Shown here in pieces: positions 21,831-36,169 of a DNA stretch of 64,000 nucleotides. The notes beneath the pieces were generated by a model. That model was not told the origin of the DNA. It did no database searches and saw only the letters and a list, made by a program, of their open reading frames with translations. Position 1 is the stretch's first letter, and the number at the start of each line of letters is the position of its first letter. Location of the stretch: assembly GCA_026413225.1 (NCBI GenBank), contig CM048591.1, forward strand, positions 40,726,803 through 40,790,802, in the 5' to 3' direction. This DNA comes from Otis tarda (lineage: Eukaryota; Chordata; Aves; Otidiformes; Otididae). The position numbers and the translations under genes were made by a program.

Positions 21831-23604
21831 TGTTGACCCTCATCGATACTACCCAAACACCCAGGAGAGTGCTCATAGAGAAGCTGTGAAAATGGTGAAA
21901 GACATTATTTTATCATTCAACACAACTTGCACTTACGCAAGGGAGACTGCTGCCTAGGACACTAGACTGGCGGAAGCAGCAGAAATCACTGGCTGTATTT
22001 ATTTCAGTGTAGAAGTCCCAACCGAAGCAGAGAGCAAAGTTTCCCAATTGCCTTGTGCCTCTCCAAGCCAGCCAGTCTCACACTGAGACTCGAAGAAAAG
22101 CCAGCTTAGCCATCCTGCCTCTTGATTTTTAGCCTACATCATGAAGAAGCTTGGAACTGATCCTGATTAAAGGACTGGAGCCATGCCTAATATGTGCCTT
22201 CATGAGAAAACTGGAACTATTAAGGGATGAAAGCAAATAAGCACAAGTAACTTAATCACTCAAAGTGTAGAACAGAAAATAACAGATAACTTTTCAAGAT
22301 AACCAGCAAATATGGAACAATATCCACATGCCAGAAGTGGAAGCTCGGCACGGAACAGAACAAGGCGCCTTCTCCATCCACTCCCATGGGAGTAACCTAT
22401 CACTGGAATACTTTACCAAGAATTGAAGCAAATTTACTATTACAGTCATTCTTATTTTATTTTGAATTGGAGCATAACTTTTAGAAAACCAGCCAAGTTG
22501 GAATGCAAGAAAGTCCTACGGTCTGTGTTGTACAGGAAATCAGACCAGATAATCGCAGTACCATCTCTGTGGTCCATTATGTTATTCTATAATGCATCTT
22601 TGTGCCAAGCAACTTCTGGGGCATATTTGCATGGCATAACAGAAAAATAGCAGTCAGCTTTTGAGACACTTTTACAAAATGTTATCTCTTTGAATTCAGC
22701 ACAACGGGTGTTATGTTCCATATATTTAGTTTAATTTGTTCCCAGCAGGAACATAGGGCAGAAGCCAGCAGAGCAGGGGAATTACAGGCACATATCTAGC
22801 ATCAAAATGAAAAGGAGACACTCAGGAATTTAACACGGGACAATTAGGAATAAAATATTAACTTATAACATATTAAGCTTTACTTATTTTTAGAATTCCG
22901 GCTCCTCTTTCTAGTTCATTCTTTGAACTCTCTTCTTTTCGGGTTTCCTACACCTCTATCTTAAGCTTCCCCAACTGCTTTCTAATTCCTTATCCCAAGC
23001 ATTTTTTTTTTGTACAATAATACTTCAACATTCCTTGTGGTTGTAGGGGTTATCCTAGAAAAATCCCATAGTTTTTCTCCTTTTCTTGACTTGAGGGAAA
23101 AGATGAAATCACAGTCTTGTCAGTCTAGTCTTTCCACTAACAATTAAATTTTTCTACTACTAAAACAGAAATAGATTTTTACCTTTCACAACTTTCGTTT
23201 TGTGACATCCATAGTGTCTTGTAGCCCTGTATAACTACCTTCTCCTTGCTTCTGCTCATCAGATAACAATTGTCTCTTTAAAGTAGAAGCAAAAGAAACA
23301 AATCAAAAAACAAAAGCCTGGTATTTTGGTAAATCTCATCACAAGTCTCTTTAAGACTAAGAAACTCAGTGCTAGATATTCCTGGCTTTGCCACACACTT
23401 AATTAACACAGGACACATGATTTTGTGCCTCACAGCTATGGAGTTCAGGTCTGCAAACACCAAAAGGACCTTTTGGACCAAAAGGACCTCTCGGATATCT
23501 GCTGACAAAACTCACTCCCTACATACCTTCCAGAGCACCTCTTCCCACACTGCTCCAAGAGCCATGCTGCCTTCCCTGCACATCCCTCACCATCCCCATA
23601 CAGT
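21831..23604. other. Intronic sequence, no gene seen
   Basis: No exon, RNA gene or recognised repeat seen; only chance frames of at most 76 codons. Confidence 0.5.
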
Positions 23605-23660
23605 TCACAGAATCACAGAATGGTTGAGGTTGGAACATACCTCTGGAGATCATCCAGAAT
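23605..23660 (-). mobile_element. CR1 3' end stub
   Basis: CACAGAATCACAGAATGGTT followed by GAGGTTGGAACATACCTCTG is the complement of the CR1 3' terminus. Only about 55 bases are present, the usual extreme 5' truncation of CR1. Confidence 0.85.
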
Positions 23661-26600
23661 TAAGAAACCTTCTTCTTTTTCTGACCATTGTCTCTTATTC
23701 CATCAGTCATCAGCTGCCCATCCCATCCAACTTTTTCCCAGAAACTGGCTTTAGCTCATGGTGGTGCACATGGTGCGAACACACAATGAAGTGCTGAAAT
23801 ACCTCAGACACTGGAGTGCAAATGCAAGTGTTTATGTGAAATTCTTCCATGGTAGCTGCCATCTAGCACAGGTGTCAGAAGGCTTGCAAGACAGTCAGAG
23901 TGTTTTCACTGCAACGATGTGGAAAAATAAGTACTGTGAGTGCTTAACAGTTGGTATCAGTAGTCTTCCATTAATAATGCCATTAACGCCATTAATGGCT
24001 TATGTTACTGTAGCTCCTCTCTCAGGAGAGTTTTGGCAATGCACATAGCTTTTAGGCATCCTCTTGAAAGTGTTGGCTATTAGTCATTAATTCATACAAT
24101 TGATTTATTACACTGTTAGTGAGTAAATATATGTGAACAATATATACTATTACTTATTCTGTCTTTTCAGTTTCCTTGGACACTTACATTTAGATTTCTG
24201 TTTTACACTAGCACTTGCCAGTTCCCAATAACTTTAACAACAGGTTTCAGCCAATGCTTTCAGAACCTTTTGCAAATTACGAAAATTCTTCAAAGCATTA
24301 GAAATTTCAGACTTCTCTAGAGAGCCAAGATTAATTTTTGTTAATGACTAAGAGATAATAGAAAAAAAAAAAAAGAAGAAATAGCAGCAACACAAACACA
24401 TATGAAAACAAAGCAGGAACAGGAAAGAAACATACCAGCCATAAAGCACACAACTACTCTGTGTTTTTAATTGTACTGCCTACCATGCAGTCTCAGCTTT
24501 AGAGACTCCTGAGTAAATTAATAATGACTGACCTCCTTTAGAATAATGTATCTGCCCATTTAGATGAATATATGTTCTGAGATGGAGAACAAAACCTAGA
24601 GAGAGATTAGGAGGAACAGACCTGTAGATTTAAGAAGCCAAATAATCAAGTGGAAAAAGAACAATTGTAATTCCGAAATAAGAATTATTTTTCTTCAGAA
24701 TTTCTAGTATAAGACTTTCTTTTACCAAACCTGTTCAAAGGAGTATATTAGAGAGAAGAAATCTGACTTGAAGTCAGTTCCTTAAAGGCCACAAATAGTT
24801 GCATATGTTATCACATCTGTTCAGGTCCTCATTTTTTTTCCTCTTTAATGTGAAATAGTCAATTTATTCTGTTGCTGCTTTGAAATTTGTAATACACTCT
24901 AATCTAGAGGCAAATTAGCCAACTTTTCACCTCAGTTTTTGAGTAGCAATCTAAAAAATCTCAAAAAGATGAGATGCACTCTTTAATGTCACACTAACTT
25001 AGTTAGTGAGTAAATATGTGTATAGAATACACTACTTTTTTCTTCTAAGAAATAGGATTTTTCACTTTACAGCAAGAGTTGAAAAAATTACTTCAGGATT
25101 TCTCCCCTGCATCTTGCATCCAATACAATGTATTCTACGCTACTGCAGGTTTTCAATAAAGGTGGTAAGAATCAGGTGACAGAAAGAAAGCTCTTTAGTT
25201 TAAAAGGTACAAATGTTTGTTTAAAGTTTCTTTTTCCTATTGCAAGCTGTTGATCTGAGCACCCCCAGCTTTTTTTCCCCACTGTGACCACACACGCTCC
25301 TCCTCTCAGGAAAGCTAACCTCACAGTGAGTGCTACCATCGCAATTTGATGAAGTAGAGTGAACAAGGTTTGCATACAAACATCCATCTGGCCTTAATTT
25401 ACTGTATTCTTGTTGCTCTGTGGATGAGTAAATAAATAACTGGTTTAAATGTCAAAGCCATTGAAATCCCTGTTCTACACAAGCAAACGGGACCTCCGTA
25501 GATTCTCCTTGACAGCTGCTGAGAACACCTATGCAGAGTTGTCCAGCCCTTGAAATAGGTAACGCTGCCAACCCCTCTAAGGCTAGGAGAGCATCCTTGC
25601 TGCATTGGCAGCAGCAGGCATTTCGCCATGCCTCTCATCTCCCAGTCAAACATGAAGATGTGGAAATAGCTTGGAAAAAAAAGCAACGGACAGCATGCAA
25701 AGAGACATTCAGAGCAGCATATTCAGCCCCCAGAAGTGCTCTGTATGCTTCCAAGAAAGAGAGTCAGATACACAGGCTGGCTGACCCGCCTCAATATAAT
25801 GGTCCTTAGAATAACTTCATACAGTATAAGAATATATAAGTAAAATTCATGAAAAGAACAATACGCATCATGTTTCAATATGTGTAAGGGTACAAAAAAA
25901 AAAAAAAAAAAAAAAAATGGCACCATGGTGTTTGCTAAGAAATAGACTAACACTAAAAACACTTCTTCATTGTGACAAATTCATTCCAAAGAATAATTTT
26001 GTCAGCAGACCATAAATCCACAAAATGTATCACAGGCTTTAGCACCAAGGAATGAGCAGGCCTAAAGGAGTTTTCTAGCCGCTTCTCTTTCTGAAGTGGC
26101 TTTTTCATTTTTTACATGACAGCAGATGCTGATTTAAGTGATTTTGGCTGAGTTGGTACTAATCAGTCTTTTCATCTGCCATTAATTTATTTGTCTTCTT
26201 GTTCATTAAGAGATTTAATTGCAGCAACATAGACATTTGCCAATTTTCCTTTAGAAAAATACCCATTAAACTTTCCATTAAAAAAAAAATCCTCAGATTT
26301 TCCATTGCAAGGAGTTAGTCCCATATTACAGTAAATATTTCTATAAACCAGTCTGTCTTTCTTCTAAGAACTAGGAGTTTTCAACTGTATGTACTCACTC
26401 ATTTCTATCTTAATAAAAAGCAAAGTATGCAAAGAAGACCGCGCAAGAGAACTTCATGAAGTGGAAAAAGTTGTCAGCAAAAACAGTCACACAGCCTTTC
26501 ACACAGAGATCATGTCTTTTAGACAGACAGCTTTGTGCAGATACCAAAAGCCTCCAGCTGCAACACACATTTTCATGTATCTTCCTTTCAGAACTGATTC

Positions 26601-27510
26601 AGGACTGACTCCTCATGCCAAATCCGAAAATGCAGACTTTTGCGTTGGTTTAAACATTATTTTCTTAGAGTTTTTGACAAATCAATCATTAAAAACAATG
26701 GCAGTTTGTTGCTGCTTTCTGATTGAGAGTAATTTTTTCCTCATTCTGCTGACCAAGGGCTCTGAGAGATGAACTCTGGCTAATTTTTTTGTGACAACTA
26801 CAGACATGAACTTGCCGGATTGAACTCAGGCAATGGAGCCAGAAGCGTATACTTCCATCCTGACTCTAATGCAGAAGCAGCAAGTTCTGACAGAGAAGCT
26901 GGGTGAGAAAACATATTCAGCCATAGCACTCTTTGTACAGTGTCTTTGTTTCAGCCTCTATAGCAAAGTTGGCCATTTTTAATCTCTTTCACCCACAGTA
27001 CAGAGAATAACTTGACTCTGCTCCATCTTCTGCACCATCAGCAGACTTGTTTACCAGGCTTCCCTTGGTTTCAGTTGCCAATAAATAATGTTTTTGCAGC
27101 CACAAAGGCGGCAATGGAATTATTCAGTTGTTACAAAGGAAGAAGTATGGGGAACAGAAAGGATATTTGGTCTGCAGAACACTAAAGCCTGCTCTGAAAA
27201 GCCAAAAAATCTTAACCACTTATACATATCCTTCTAGTATTCGCCCTTATAGATAATCCTTCACTTCAAAGCACAAAACTAAGTCTAGAGTCTTCACTTT
27301 TGAGCTCTACGTCATTATTCCCCCCCCGCCCTTCACGGCTGTCCTTCCTTTTCATTCTCAGATCATTTCTTACCTATATTTATTACTTACACCAGTAAGA
27401 TTTATAACACTGTAAAGTAAGAGGAGAACTAGGCACAATGAATTCACTGCTGGCTGAAGGGCTTCCACCCAATCATTCATAACACACTAAAATCAAGCCT
27501 GGTTACTTAC
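23661..27510. other. Intronic sequence, no gene seen
   Basis: No supported gene. A run of 24 A bases lies at 25894-25917. The frames at 25531-25809 and 26389-26772 (92 and 127 codons, plus strand) have no recognisable domain or splice context. Confidence 0.5.
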
Positions 27511-28858
27511 ACAGAATCATAGAATGGTTTGGGTTGGAAGGGACCTTTAAAGGTCATCTAGCCCAACCCCTCCGCAAGGAGCAGGGACATCCCCAACTAG
27601 ATCAGGTTGCTCATCCAACCTGGCCTTGAATGTTTCCAGGGATGAGGCATCCACCATCTCTCTGGGCAACTCGTTCCAGTGTTTCACCACGCTCACTGTA
27701 AAAAATTTTTTCCTTATCTCTAATCTGAATCTACCTTCCGCTACTCCACATATTTTCACAACAGGTCATGCTGAAGATTTTCTCTCCGTCTTTCCTATCA
27801 GCCCTGTTTAGGTACTGTAAGGCTGCAATAAGGTCTCCCCTTATAGCCTTCTCTTCTCCAGGCTGAACAGTCCCAACTCTCTCAGCCTGGCCTCACAGGA
27901 GAGGTGCTCCACCCCTCTGATCATCTTCCTGGCCCTCCTCTGGACTCACTCGAACAGGTCCACATCCTTCTTATGTTGGGGGCTCCAGAGCTAGATGCAG
28001 TACTTGAGGTGAGGTCTCACAGGAGCAGAGGTAGAGGGGAAGAATCACCTACCTCAACCTGCTGGCGACACTTCTTTTGATGCAGCCCAGTAAGTGGTTG
28101 GCTTTCTGGGCTGCAAGCACACATTGTCAGCTCGTGTTGAGCTTCTGGACCACTAGCACTCCCAAGTCCTTCTCCTCAGGGCTGCTCTCAATCCATTCTC
28201 TGCTCAGCCTGTATTTGTGCCTGGGATTGCCCCAACCCGTGTGCAGGACCTTGCACTTGGCCTGGTTGAACTTCATGAGGTTTGCACGGGCCTACCTCTC
28301 CAGCCTGTCAAGGTCCCTCTGGATGGCATCCCTTCCCTCCAGCATGTTAAGCACACCACACAGCTTCATGTCATTGACAAACTTGCTGAGGATGCACTCT
28401 GTCCCACTGTCCGTATCACTGACAAAGATGTTAAACAGGGCTGATTCGAATACCAATCCCTGAGGAACACCAGTTGTCACCAGTCTCCACCTGGACATCG
28501 AGCCATTGACCACCACCTTATCCACCGAGTGGTCCGTCCATCAAACCCATGTCTCTCCAGTTTAGAGACAAGGATATCATGTGGGACAGTGTCAAATGCC
28601 TTGCACAAGTCCAGGTAGATTACATCAGTTGTTCATCCCTTGTCCACCAATGCTGGAACCCTGTCATAGAATGCCATCAAATTGGTCAGGCACGATTTGT
28701 CCTTAGTGAAGCCGTGTTGGCTGTCATCAATCACCTCCTTGTATTTTATGTGCCTTAGCATGGTTTCCAGAAGAATCTGCTCCATGACTTTGCCAGGTAA
28801 TACTGACTGGCCTGTTGGTCCTCCTTGTTCCCCTTTTAAAAAAAGGGAGTTATGTAAC
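27511..28858 (-). mobile_element. CR1 LINE, minus strand
   Basis: A 5'-truncated CR1 with an intact 3' end at 27511 (ACAGAATCATAGAATGGTTT on the plus strand). Frames on the minus strand include [40 protein letters not shown] and [19 protein letters not shown], separated by stops. The catalytic box is FVND (28370-28381), as in the copy at 11259. Its 5' edge, just inside the KKGEQG region, lies near 28858. It is in the same orientation as GNA14. Confidence 0.93.
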
Positions 28859-31800
28859 ACGCTGTGTGCTTGTGTACTTTCGTGTTATATTAAATGTGGC
28901 ATAGAAATAGTAACTATAAAGTTAGAATATTTTATATGAAAAAGCCTCAAGGAATTCCAGAAGATACAGATAGGACATTTTCTGCAAAAGTCTAATCAAG
29001 TATCAACTCTGAGAAGTACCAGATTATTTTGGTAGATCTACTGGTGTACCCAGAGGCAAACTTTCATATTTATGAAAACAGAGGCCCTATTATCGGTCAG
29101 AAAACTTTAAACTTTTCTCACTAGTATCTGCTAGTACTTACTTTTCTCAAAAACAACAGAATTTAAAGTATGAGTGTCTTGCTAGTATAAGAGAAATACG
29201 TTTCTTGTGAAGAAGGAATTGTGCACCTACCTCAAAGATCAGCAGACTTAAGAAATTAAAAATCACTGCTATCACAAATGCAGTTCTGTTTAGAGACTCA
29301 AGTAAGTCAGTTCAGCCCAAACTTTCTTAAAAATCCAGTACATACACAGTCTTTCTCCCATCCTTCCTTTCTCTGCCAGAAACCTTAAATGTACATGCTT
29401 TTTAAGACAACACAAAACTTGGAATGAATTTGTGAATAAGTTAGAAGGAAGACTATTAGATTTCTGGTAGCGCTGAGACTTTAACGGGTAAAGAAATACC
29501 CTTTCTAAGCAACAGCCAATGATTTTAAGAACGAACAAATACAGCAAGTTCACTTGATAACAGGGTAATAGTTGGAGCTTGTATGCTAAGAAAAAGTGTG
29601 TCAATATAACTTTTGCATCTAGGTCTGTCTAAAAAACGTTTAGGAAGGAAGTCTGTCAGCAGTCCATGATTCTGAATTTACCAAAGAAGAGGACAAAGAA
29701 ACAAAAAACAACTCTAAACCTAACCAGTCATATTTATTTAAATTCTATGAAGCAATGCAAACAATGATGAAAAAAAAAACGCTCTAGTATTGGCAGGGGT
29801 AAGTAAATGAAATAGATTGTAGTATTCATTCACATCAGCAAGAGGGCATGGTAGAGAAACTCAGAAGTCCTTAAAGCAAAAGGAGGCCATGGTCCATAGA
29901 AAGACAGGCCTGTACAGCACTCCCATAGGTCTATTAGTAATAATTAGTAACTAGCATCATTGTTTATAAGCACACACTTTTACTGTGACATACCAGAATA
30001 AGAGCTCCACCATTCAAAGTAGGGGAATTTCAGGAAACAGTCCCGTTAGGGATTTGGCAATTTTTAAATACAATAAGGCACTCTGATGAATGTGACCATA
30101 AAGAAACAAAACAAAACCAACTCAAACCAAGCAAAGAAAAACTCCCCACACAACCTCAGTAAGTCCCATATATTCTAATGTCAACAAACATGCCCACAGT
30201 CCCAACTGAGCACATGAACATCCCATATGTGGTAGGGAAGGTTGTCTTCTAAGAAGTGGAAAATTTCCTTCCTGACTTCCACATGGAAAGCAGTTAATTC
30301 AGTAAAAACATGTTTTATATTTGCTTATGTAAAATGCTACACAACTTTAAACCCCCGAGTGGATACTTAATCTCCTTGCTCTAGAATGAGGCCATATTCT
30401 CACTCAAAAATAACTTACAAACAGAAAACAACAAGAAAAATCTATGTACTTCCAGGGAGGAAGCAGAAGGTCTGATGTTGTGTGCCCAGGTATCTAACCA
30501 TACGATGCTACATGCTCATGCATGGGCAGCTAAGTCACATTTTGTGACTGAGTGAACGCCAGTTCCTCCCACAGGTACTTTGAAAGGAGCCTTTCCTCTG
30601 TTGATTCTTTGCTTTTACTTCAATTTAGATACTCGGGAAGCTTTCTCCTTTCTCTGTGGTTAACCATCTAGCAGCACTAAACTCTCTGAAGTAAGAATTT
30701 TAGCTTTTTAACTTCGACCCCTTTGTGGAATTCAACTGAAATCAGACAGAAAGTCCAAAGATACATAAAATTAGTCTGGTCACACAAGTCTCATTTCCTT
30801 GGAAAATCAAATTGAAACCTCTGTTTGGGAGTGCCTAGACACGGACTGTGTGCACTGGCCAATAATTAAACATTTGTTATGAAGAAGGATGCAATATGTT
30901 TTGGAATGTTTTGAATTAGTGTCTCTATAAAACAGACTGCTAAAAATAGACTGTCTATGATTTCTAGCCCTTTGTCACCTGCATTAATGCTAGCACAAGC
31001 AAAACCAGTTACCAAAGTACTGCATCTTTAAAGCTAAATTTGATCATAACAAAAAAGTACTTCTAAAAGTACAAAATAATGTAAATACCATCAGATTACT
31101 CTTAAAATAAAGAACCTGCTATGAACAATGGTTTCTCTGCTAAGATGTAAAAAAAATGAAAAGAATAAAAGAACTGTGCTATGGCATTTTCCACACTCAA
31201 TTTTAAATACACAAGGAAATCAACCAATAACTACTCTTCACTGTGTTTTCCATTTGTCCCAGCTACATGGCTTCTTTCAGTAATTCCCAAATCTCATCTT
31301 ACTGTACTTGTCTTTTTGCATTCCCCTTTTCTGTCAGAAGTTAATTACCTGTCCCATAAAACTCCTTTGGCACTGCAGTAATTCTTTTGTTCAGCAAAAA
31401 AATTAGTGCAGCTGACATACACTCATGCCGGGGCAACTTTGTAAGACAGAAGGACACTAGATTTCTACTTATGGAAAGCAAGAAATGCTTTGGAGATGCA
31501 ACATGATAACCTCTTTTTGCAAGGCATTTTTATGCAGTATTCTGGTTTTCTCCTTAGGAAAAAAAAAGTAATTGTTCATACTGCTACAAAGATCTGTTGT
31601 TAATTGCAAACATGTGCACTGTCATCTTACCAGGGTATTTTAAAAAAAACAAACTAACCCACAACAACAGGACTGAATTCCTATTCTATGATCCTCATCC
31701 CGAAGAACTATATAAAAAGGTCTTCCCAGTGGGCTAAGTGCATACTCTTTAAAAAAAAAAAAAATGCAAATAAGCTGAAATTTCTAATGTTGCCTTAAGC

Positions 31801-34800
31801 GGAGAAGGAAAAGAGGATTTTCCTGCGATATAGGATACATGTCAGTTTGGAAGATGAGGGAAAAGTTTCGGTCCACTAATATTCTGAAATAATCTCCTGC
31901 ATTTCCAGTTCAGATGGGCTTAAACAACTTGTTTCTTCTGCATATTTGTAACACACCAAAACCCAACATTATTCAGCAAGATGTGACTGACCAGCACAGT
32001 CAAGCAACCAAGAAACATTTTCAAATCTGCCTTTTAAGATTGACATATACTCACAAATGGAATGCTTATTTTCCCTTCCTCCAATATAACTTAATTTCTT
32101 CATCCTCCTGTTTGAAGTTTTATTTTCTTCCACTTTGACTTCAAGTTGATTAAAAAAAAAAATCAGACAATGAAAAAGAGCTTTCACTACTTCTCGGCTA
32201 TCAGCTGATTTTTTCTTTCTCTGTGCCTCACACATACATTCTTTCTTCCACTTCAATCACAATTTCTCAAAGAACCCAAGAGACAGGCTGCCATTAACTT
32301 TCACCTTACTTTTTGGCAGTCTCTATTATCATATAGAAAGAAGAAATGTTTGTAAAAGCAGCTGTTTCAAGCCCTCACATTAAAAAACCCATCTTCAGAG
32401 ACTGTCAATTATGTATACTGTAATTGGCTACTTAACCAACACTCAATTTACCAATTTCCACTCTACAACATTGAAAAAAGTGACATAGATAGTAAATACT
32501 ACTTCCTCTACCCCACTCCTAGGGTTCACTTCTACCAACAAATTTTATAGAGTGATCATAACAGGGAAAAAAGGAGGGAAAAAAAAAGAAAACAAAACAC
32601 ACACAATCCATTCCAAAACTGAGGGGTTTAAGTACTACTATAATAATTCCTTGAATTACTGGGTTCCTAAACATCTGCAGGATTTATGCTTAAAATATAC
32701 TCAAAATATGCTATGGTAGCTCCCGACTTCAAATTGAGCATGAGATGAAGTATCCCAAAGAATACAGCAGCTGAAATCAGGATAAGAATTGCATGCTCAG
32801 TTAAAGTTAAAGGTCAAGCACGACGATACAAGTAAGTACTTCATCCAAGCAACTTCAAAACAATACAAGCAAAAACCACTTCCCATCTCAGTGCAGCATC
32901 TGTAGAAAGTCAAATCATTTACTTAAATATTTGCAGTTGACAACACCAATAAGAAATCTCTTCAAACACGTTCTATAAAACTTGCTTTTATTTGCAAACA
33001 CTAGGAGAATTAAGAGGTCTTTTTGGAAATTGTGTCCATACATGAGTTATGGATCTTCGCATACATCACACTTACAGGGAAGAGACACTTGGTGCAGAAT
33101 AATGTGTTCTCTGCTACAGAAACTTTAAATGAAGATACTCAGCAGCCAGAGAAGTCCAGGGTCCACAGAGGAGAAAACCTGACTTGGTCAAAGCAAAACT
33201 GGATACAAGAAAAACAAATGAACAAACAACCAAAAACTAATAAAAAGGCAAGAGAGAAGCAAATTTTTCATGGAGAAGATGAACATACTGAAACGTTAAG
33301 GAGCACACTGGACAATTTCTGTACAGTCACCGAACACATCTTTGCAACACAATTACAACAGCAGAACCATAACTCCTCTGTTTATCATCGTTGTCGTAAA
33401 CTGTTTTTCACTATAGGCTTATGATCCTTCAATGAAAGGCAATTACAAGATTTACATTACATTGCATTATACTTACCCCCTAAATTAAATATTAAAGTGC
33501 AGTGGTATCCTGCAAAATGACTGGAGCGAGGTGTGGTTATTTTCACAGTGTCTCTCAAGAGTTTTTCCATGTGTAAGCAAAAATTGCTTTGCTTTCTAAA
33601 TGCCACTGAAGCTGAGCTTGCCAAACTGTGTTCTTACCATTTAGCATATTGTTATCTTTAATAAAAAAGCACAAGATCAAATTCTGCCTCTCTCCAACAA
33701 CTGTGAAATAGCATTATAATCTTCTGAATCTGAAGGCACTAGCAGCACAGCTATCATCAAGAACACAATTTATCCAGAATAGTGTATTAGAGGAACATAC
33801 CCAGCTCAGCTCTTAGAGCCCAGAATGAGAAAAACATTGCTATTTATTGTCTTTATATTTTGTTCTTAATGGGAAGAAAAAAAAAACCCAAAAACAAACA
33901 CAAAAACTCCGTAAAAGGCAGTGCAAATGTGTTTCTTCAAAGAGATTCTGATTATCATCACTTTTTATCAAAATATACACATCTGAATTAGGATGAAGTA
34001 TCTTCACAGTCACATTTGCTGTTTCTGTAACTGCCACCTTCTTACGGATCTAAAGATGTTTTACAAACAACTAATTAACCCTCAGAATATTTTTCTTACA
34101 TAGGAGGGAATTACCCTAATACCTCAGCTCTCTGAAGTCCAAAATCTGTTTCTGCTGACACCATCTGTTCTTTTGCGATAAAAAAGAATTTTCATTTGCT
34201 AGTCATTTATTTTAAACAACATCTTCTTTCCCTCTTCTGAATAACCCTAGGAAGAATAAATAACACAAACCAACGTAAATACTAAAAAATCTAATCATAA
34301 TTTTGTCTTTTGTATTGTTCATATGCAATGATATTTTTTTAATTAAGAGCAGGTTACCAATTGCATTTTCATCATAAAGTACTTCAGTGAATAAACTCAT
34401 AAATTCTACAAATTATTTCTGCCTTGATACTTCCTGCACAGTCTTCCCTATCTTAACTAAAATTTAGCCAACTGGAAATCCCAGTTAATTTAAACACATA
34501 ACACCAAATAATCCGCTTACAGAGTCTTCATGACACTTGGGCAACTGATGCAACAGACGGATACAAAGGATGCAATCGATTTAACTGAAGCAGATTTTTT
34601 TTTGTAGAGTTCTATAATCATAAGCATTGAAATAAAAATTACAATTGTATAACATACATTGAAACTGAGAAATGGTTGGAGAAGAAATTCTACATTTTCA
34701 AGTTATTTAAGTACATAAAGGTTGCTACCAAGTCCACAAAAGGGCTCTAGGTGGTATGTTTCAAAGCATACCAGCATCAAACAGATTTGATGCTACATAG

Positions 34801-35171
34801 ATGCAAAATTCCTTGATCTGGAGCTCTACTGACAAACCAGTCTGCATATTCCTGTCATGTACAGTCAAACTCTACAACTTAGATTAAAAAACAAAACAAA
34901 ACAAAACTTTTTTTTCTTTTTTTTTGGTTCTTATTACCATCTTGCAACTTAGAAAATTCTACCTTCCTAGCCAGCTCCATCCCATCCCCGCTCACCTTGC
35001 CCCTCTTCCCCCTAGGAACTCCCTGCTGTTCTGTATATTCGAATGGTGGGGCACCAAACTCTCCACAAGATGTACAGATTTTTAAGGTTCTGCCTGTAGA
35101 AGGTTACGACTCCAGTAATTTGTGTACAAAGTGAAATTTCATGGGCTGAAACCAGAATTTTCTTGTCTTAC
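28859..35171. other. Intron 2 sequence next to the GNA14 exon, no other gene seen
   Basis: AT-rich; longest chance frame 133 codons (33023-33424) without a recognisable domain. An (AAAAC) run at about 34886-34907 abuts a T run at 34908-34925. I looked for the next GNA14 exon (expected minus strand, about 155 bp) and did not recognise it. Confidence 0.5.
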
Positions 35172-35356
35172 CTCATTCTCTTTGGATGTGTACTGGATCT
35201 TGAGAGTATCCATGGCTCTGACCATTGCTTGCATGGCAGTAAATATGTTTTGGTAAACTAGTTTTGTGAAGCCTTTTCTGTCTTCTTCTGTGTAACCTGA
35301 TCCATGAATAATCCTCATTTGTTTAATGAAGGTACTCTTGCCACTTTCTCCTGTGC
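35172..35356 (-). CDS. GNA14: GNA14 exon 2 (G-protein alpha subunit, Gq class)
   Basis: A 185-bp internal exon. On the minus strand it is preceded by a CTTTCCTTCTCCCCCAG acceptor and followed by GAG|GTAAGA. It starts in phase 1 (GC completing a Gly codon) and ends on a codon boundary, the same length and phase as exon 2 of human GNAQ. It encodes the GTP-binding P-loop GTGESGKS, then [20 protein letters not shown] and the start of the helical domain through [26 protein letters not shown] and KIQY match GNA14 rather than GNAQ (EDKRG, KIPYKY), GNA11 or GNA15. The protein is a membrane-tethered GTPase coupling receptors to phospholipase C-beta. No stop or frame break. Exons 1 and 3 are not in the window as far as I can see, so flanking introns are at least 28 and 35 kb. 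Confidence 0.93.
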
Positions 35357-35961
35357 CTGGGGGAGAAGGAAAGAGGACGGAGACAAAAAGTATTGTATTG
35401 ACAATTCCTAGCAGTTAAGAATATTTGTAAACACAAACACAAGGATGTGCAGCTTATCTGAGGATGCATGAGCCACCACTGACTGTAGTATCATTTCTGA
35501 ATTTTCCATTCTCCATAATCGATACTAATTTAGGCAAAATATTACATTGGTGGGTTTGGGAAGGTTTCTTTGGTAAAAGATATATATAAGTATCTTATCA
35601 TAATACATTCTACAATGTTCAATCTAAGCATCCTGTAGGTAAGAGTCAGATTACAAAACAAGCAGGGTAGGTGAATACAAAAGAAAGAAATTTTGTTTGT
35701 GCAAGGATAAAATTCCTCAACACTAAGAACTTTTTACAAAGTTTATGAACCATTTGCACCTTAACAGTAAAGCCTGCATTAATCCTGAAGCTGAAGAATT
35801 TTATTAGGCCACATGACTTAGTTTCACCTTTCTATTGATTCTCATATAAATAATGATTGAAAACATGAAATTATAAAAACACATTCATTGCTGTCAGCTA
35901 CTCTGGGAATTATTGATTCTCTTTAAAAAAAAAAAAACCCTAACAAACAGATCTTATAAAG

Positions 35962-36001
<40 letters not shown>

Positions 36002-36169
36002 ACTTACATCATTCATATAATACTTTGCATGTACTTATTGCCTTAGACCCATTTATAGGACATAATAAAGTATTCCCTAACATTTTTTCAGGATCTAAGT
36101 TTTCTTCCTCTGTTCTTTCCTGTTAGCCTTGAAACAGAAAACTGTCTGCACTAACACATATCAAGGGTC
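35357..36169. other. Intron 1 sequence with an (AT)17 tract
   Basis: Immediately upstream of the GNA14 exon in transcription. It holds a dinucleotide run at 35964-35997. Nothing else is recognised. Confidence 0.55.
35964..35997. repeat. (AT)17 microsatellite
   Basis: An uninterrupted alternating AT run of 34 bases, about 600 bp from the GNA14 exon. Self-complementary and likely length-variable. Confidence 0.98.
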
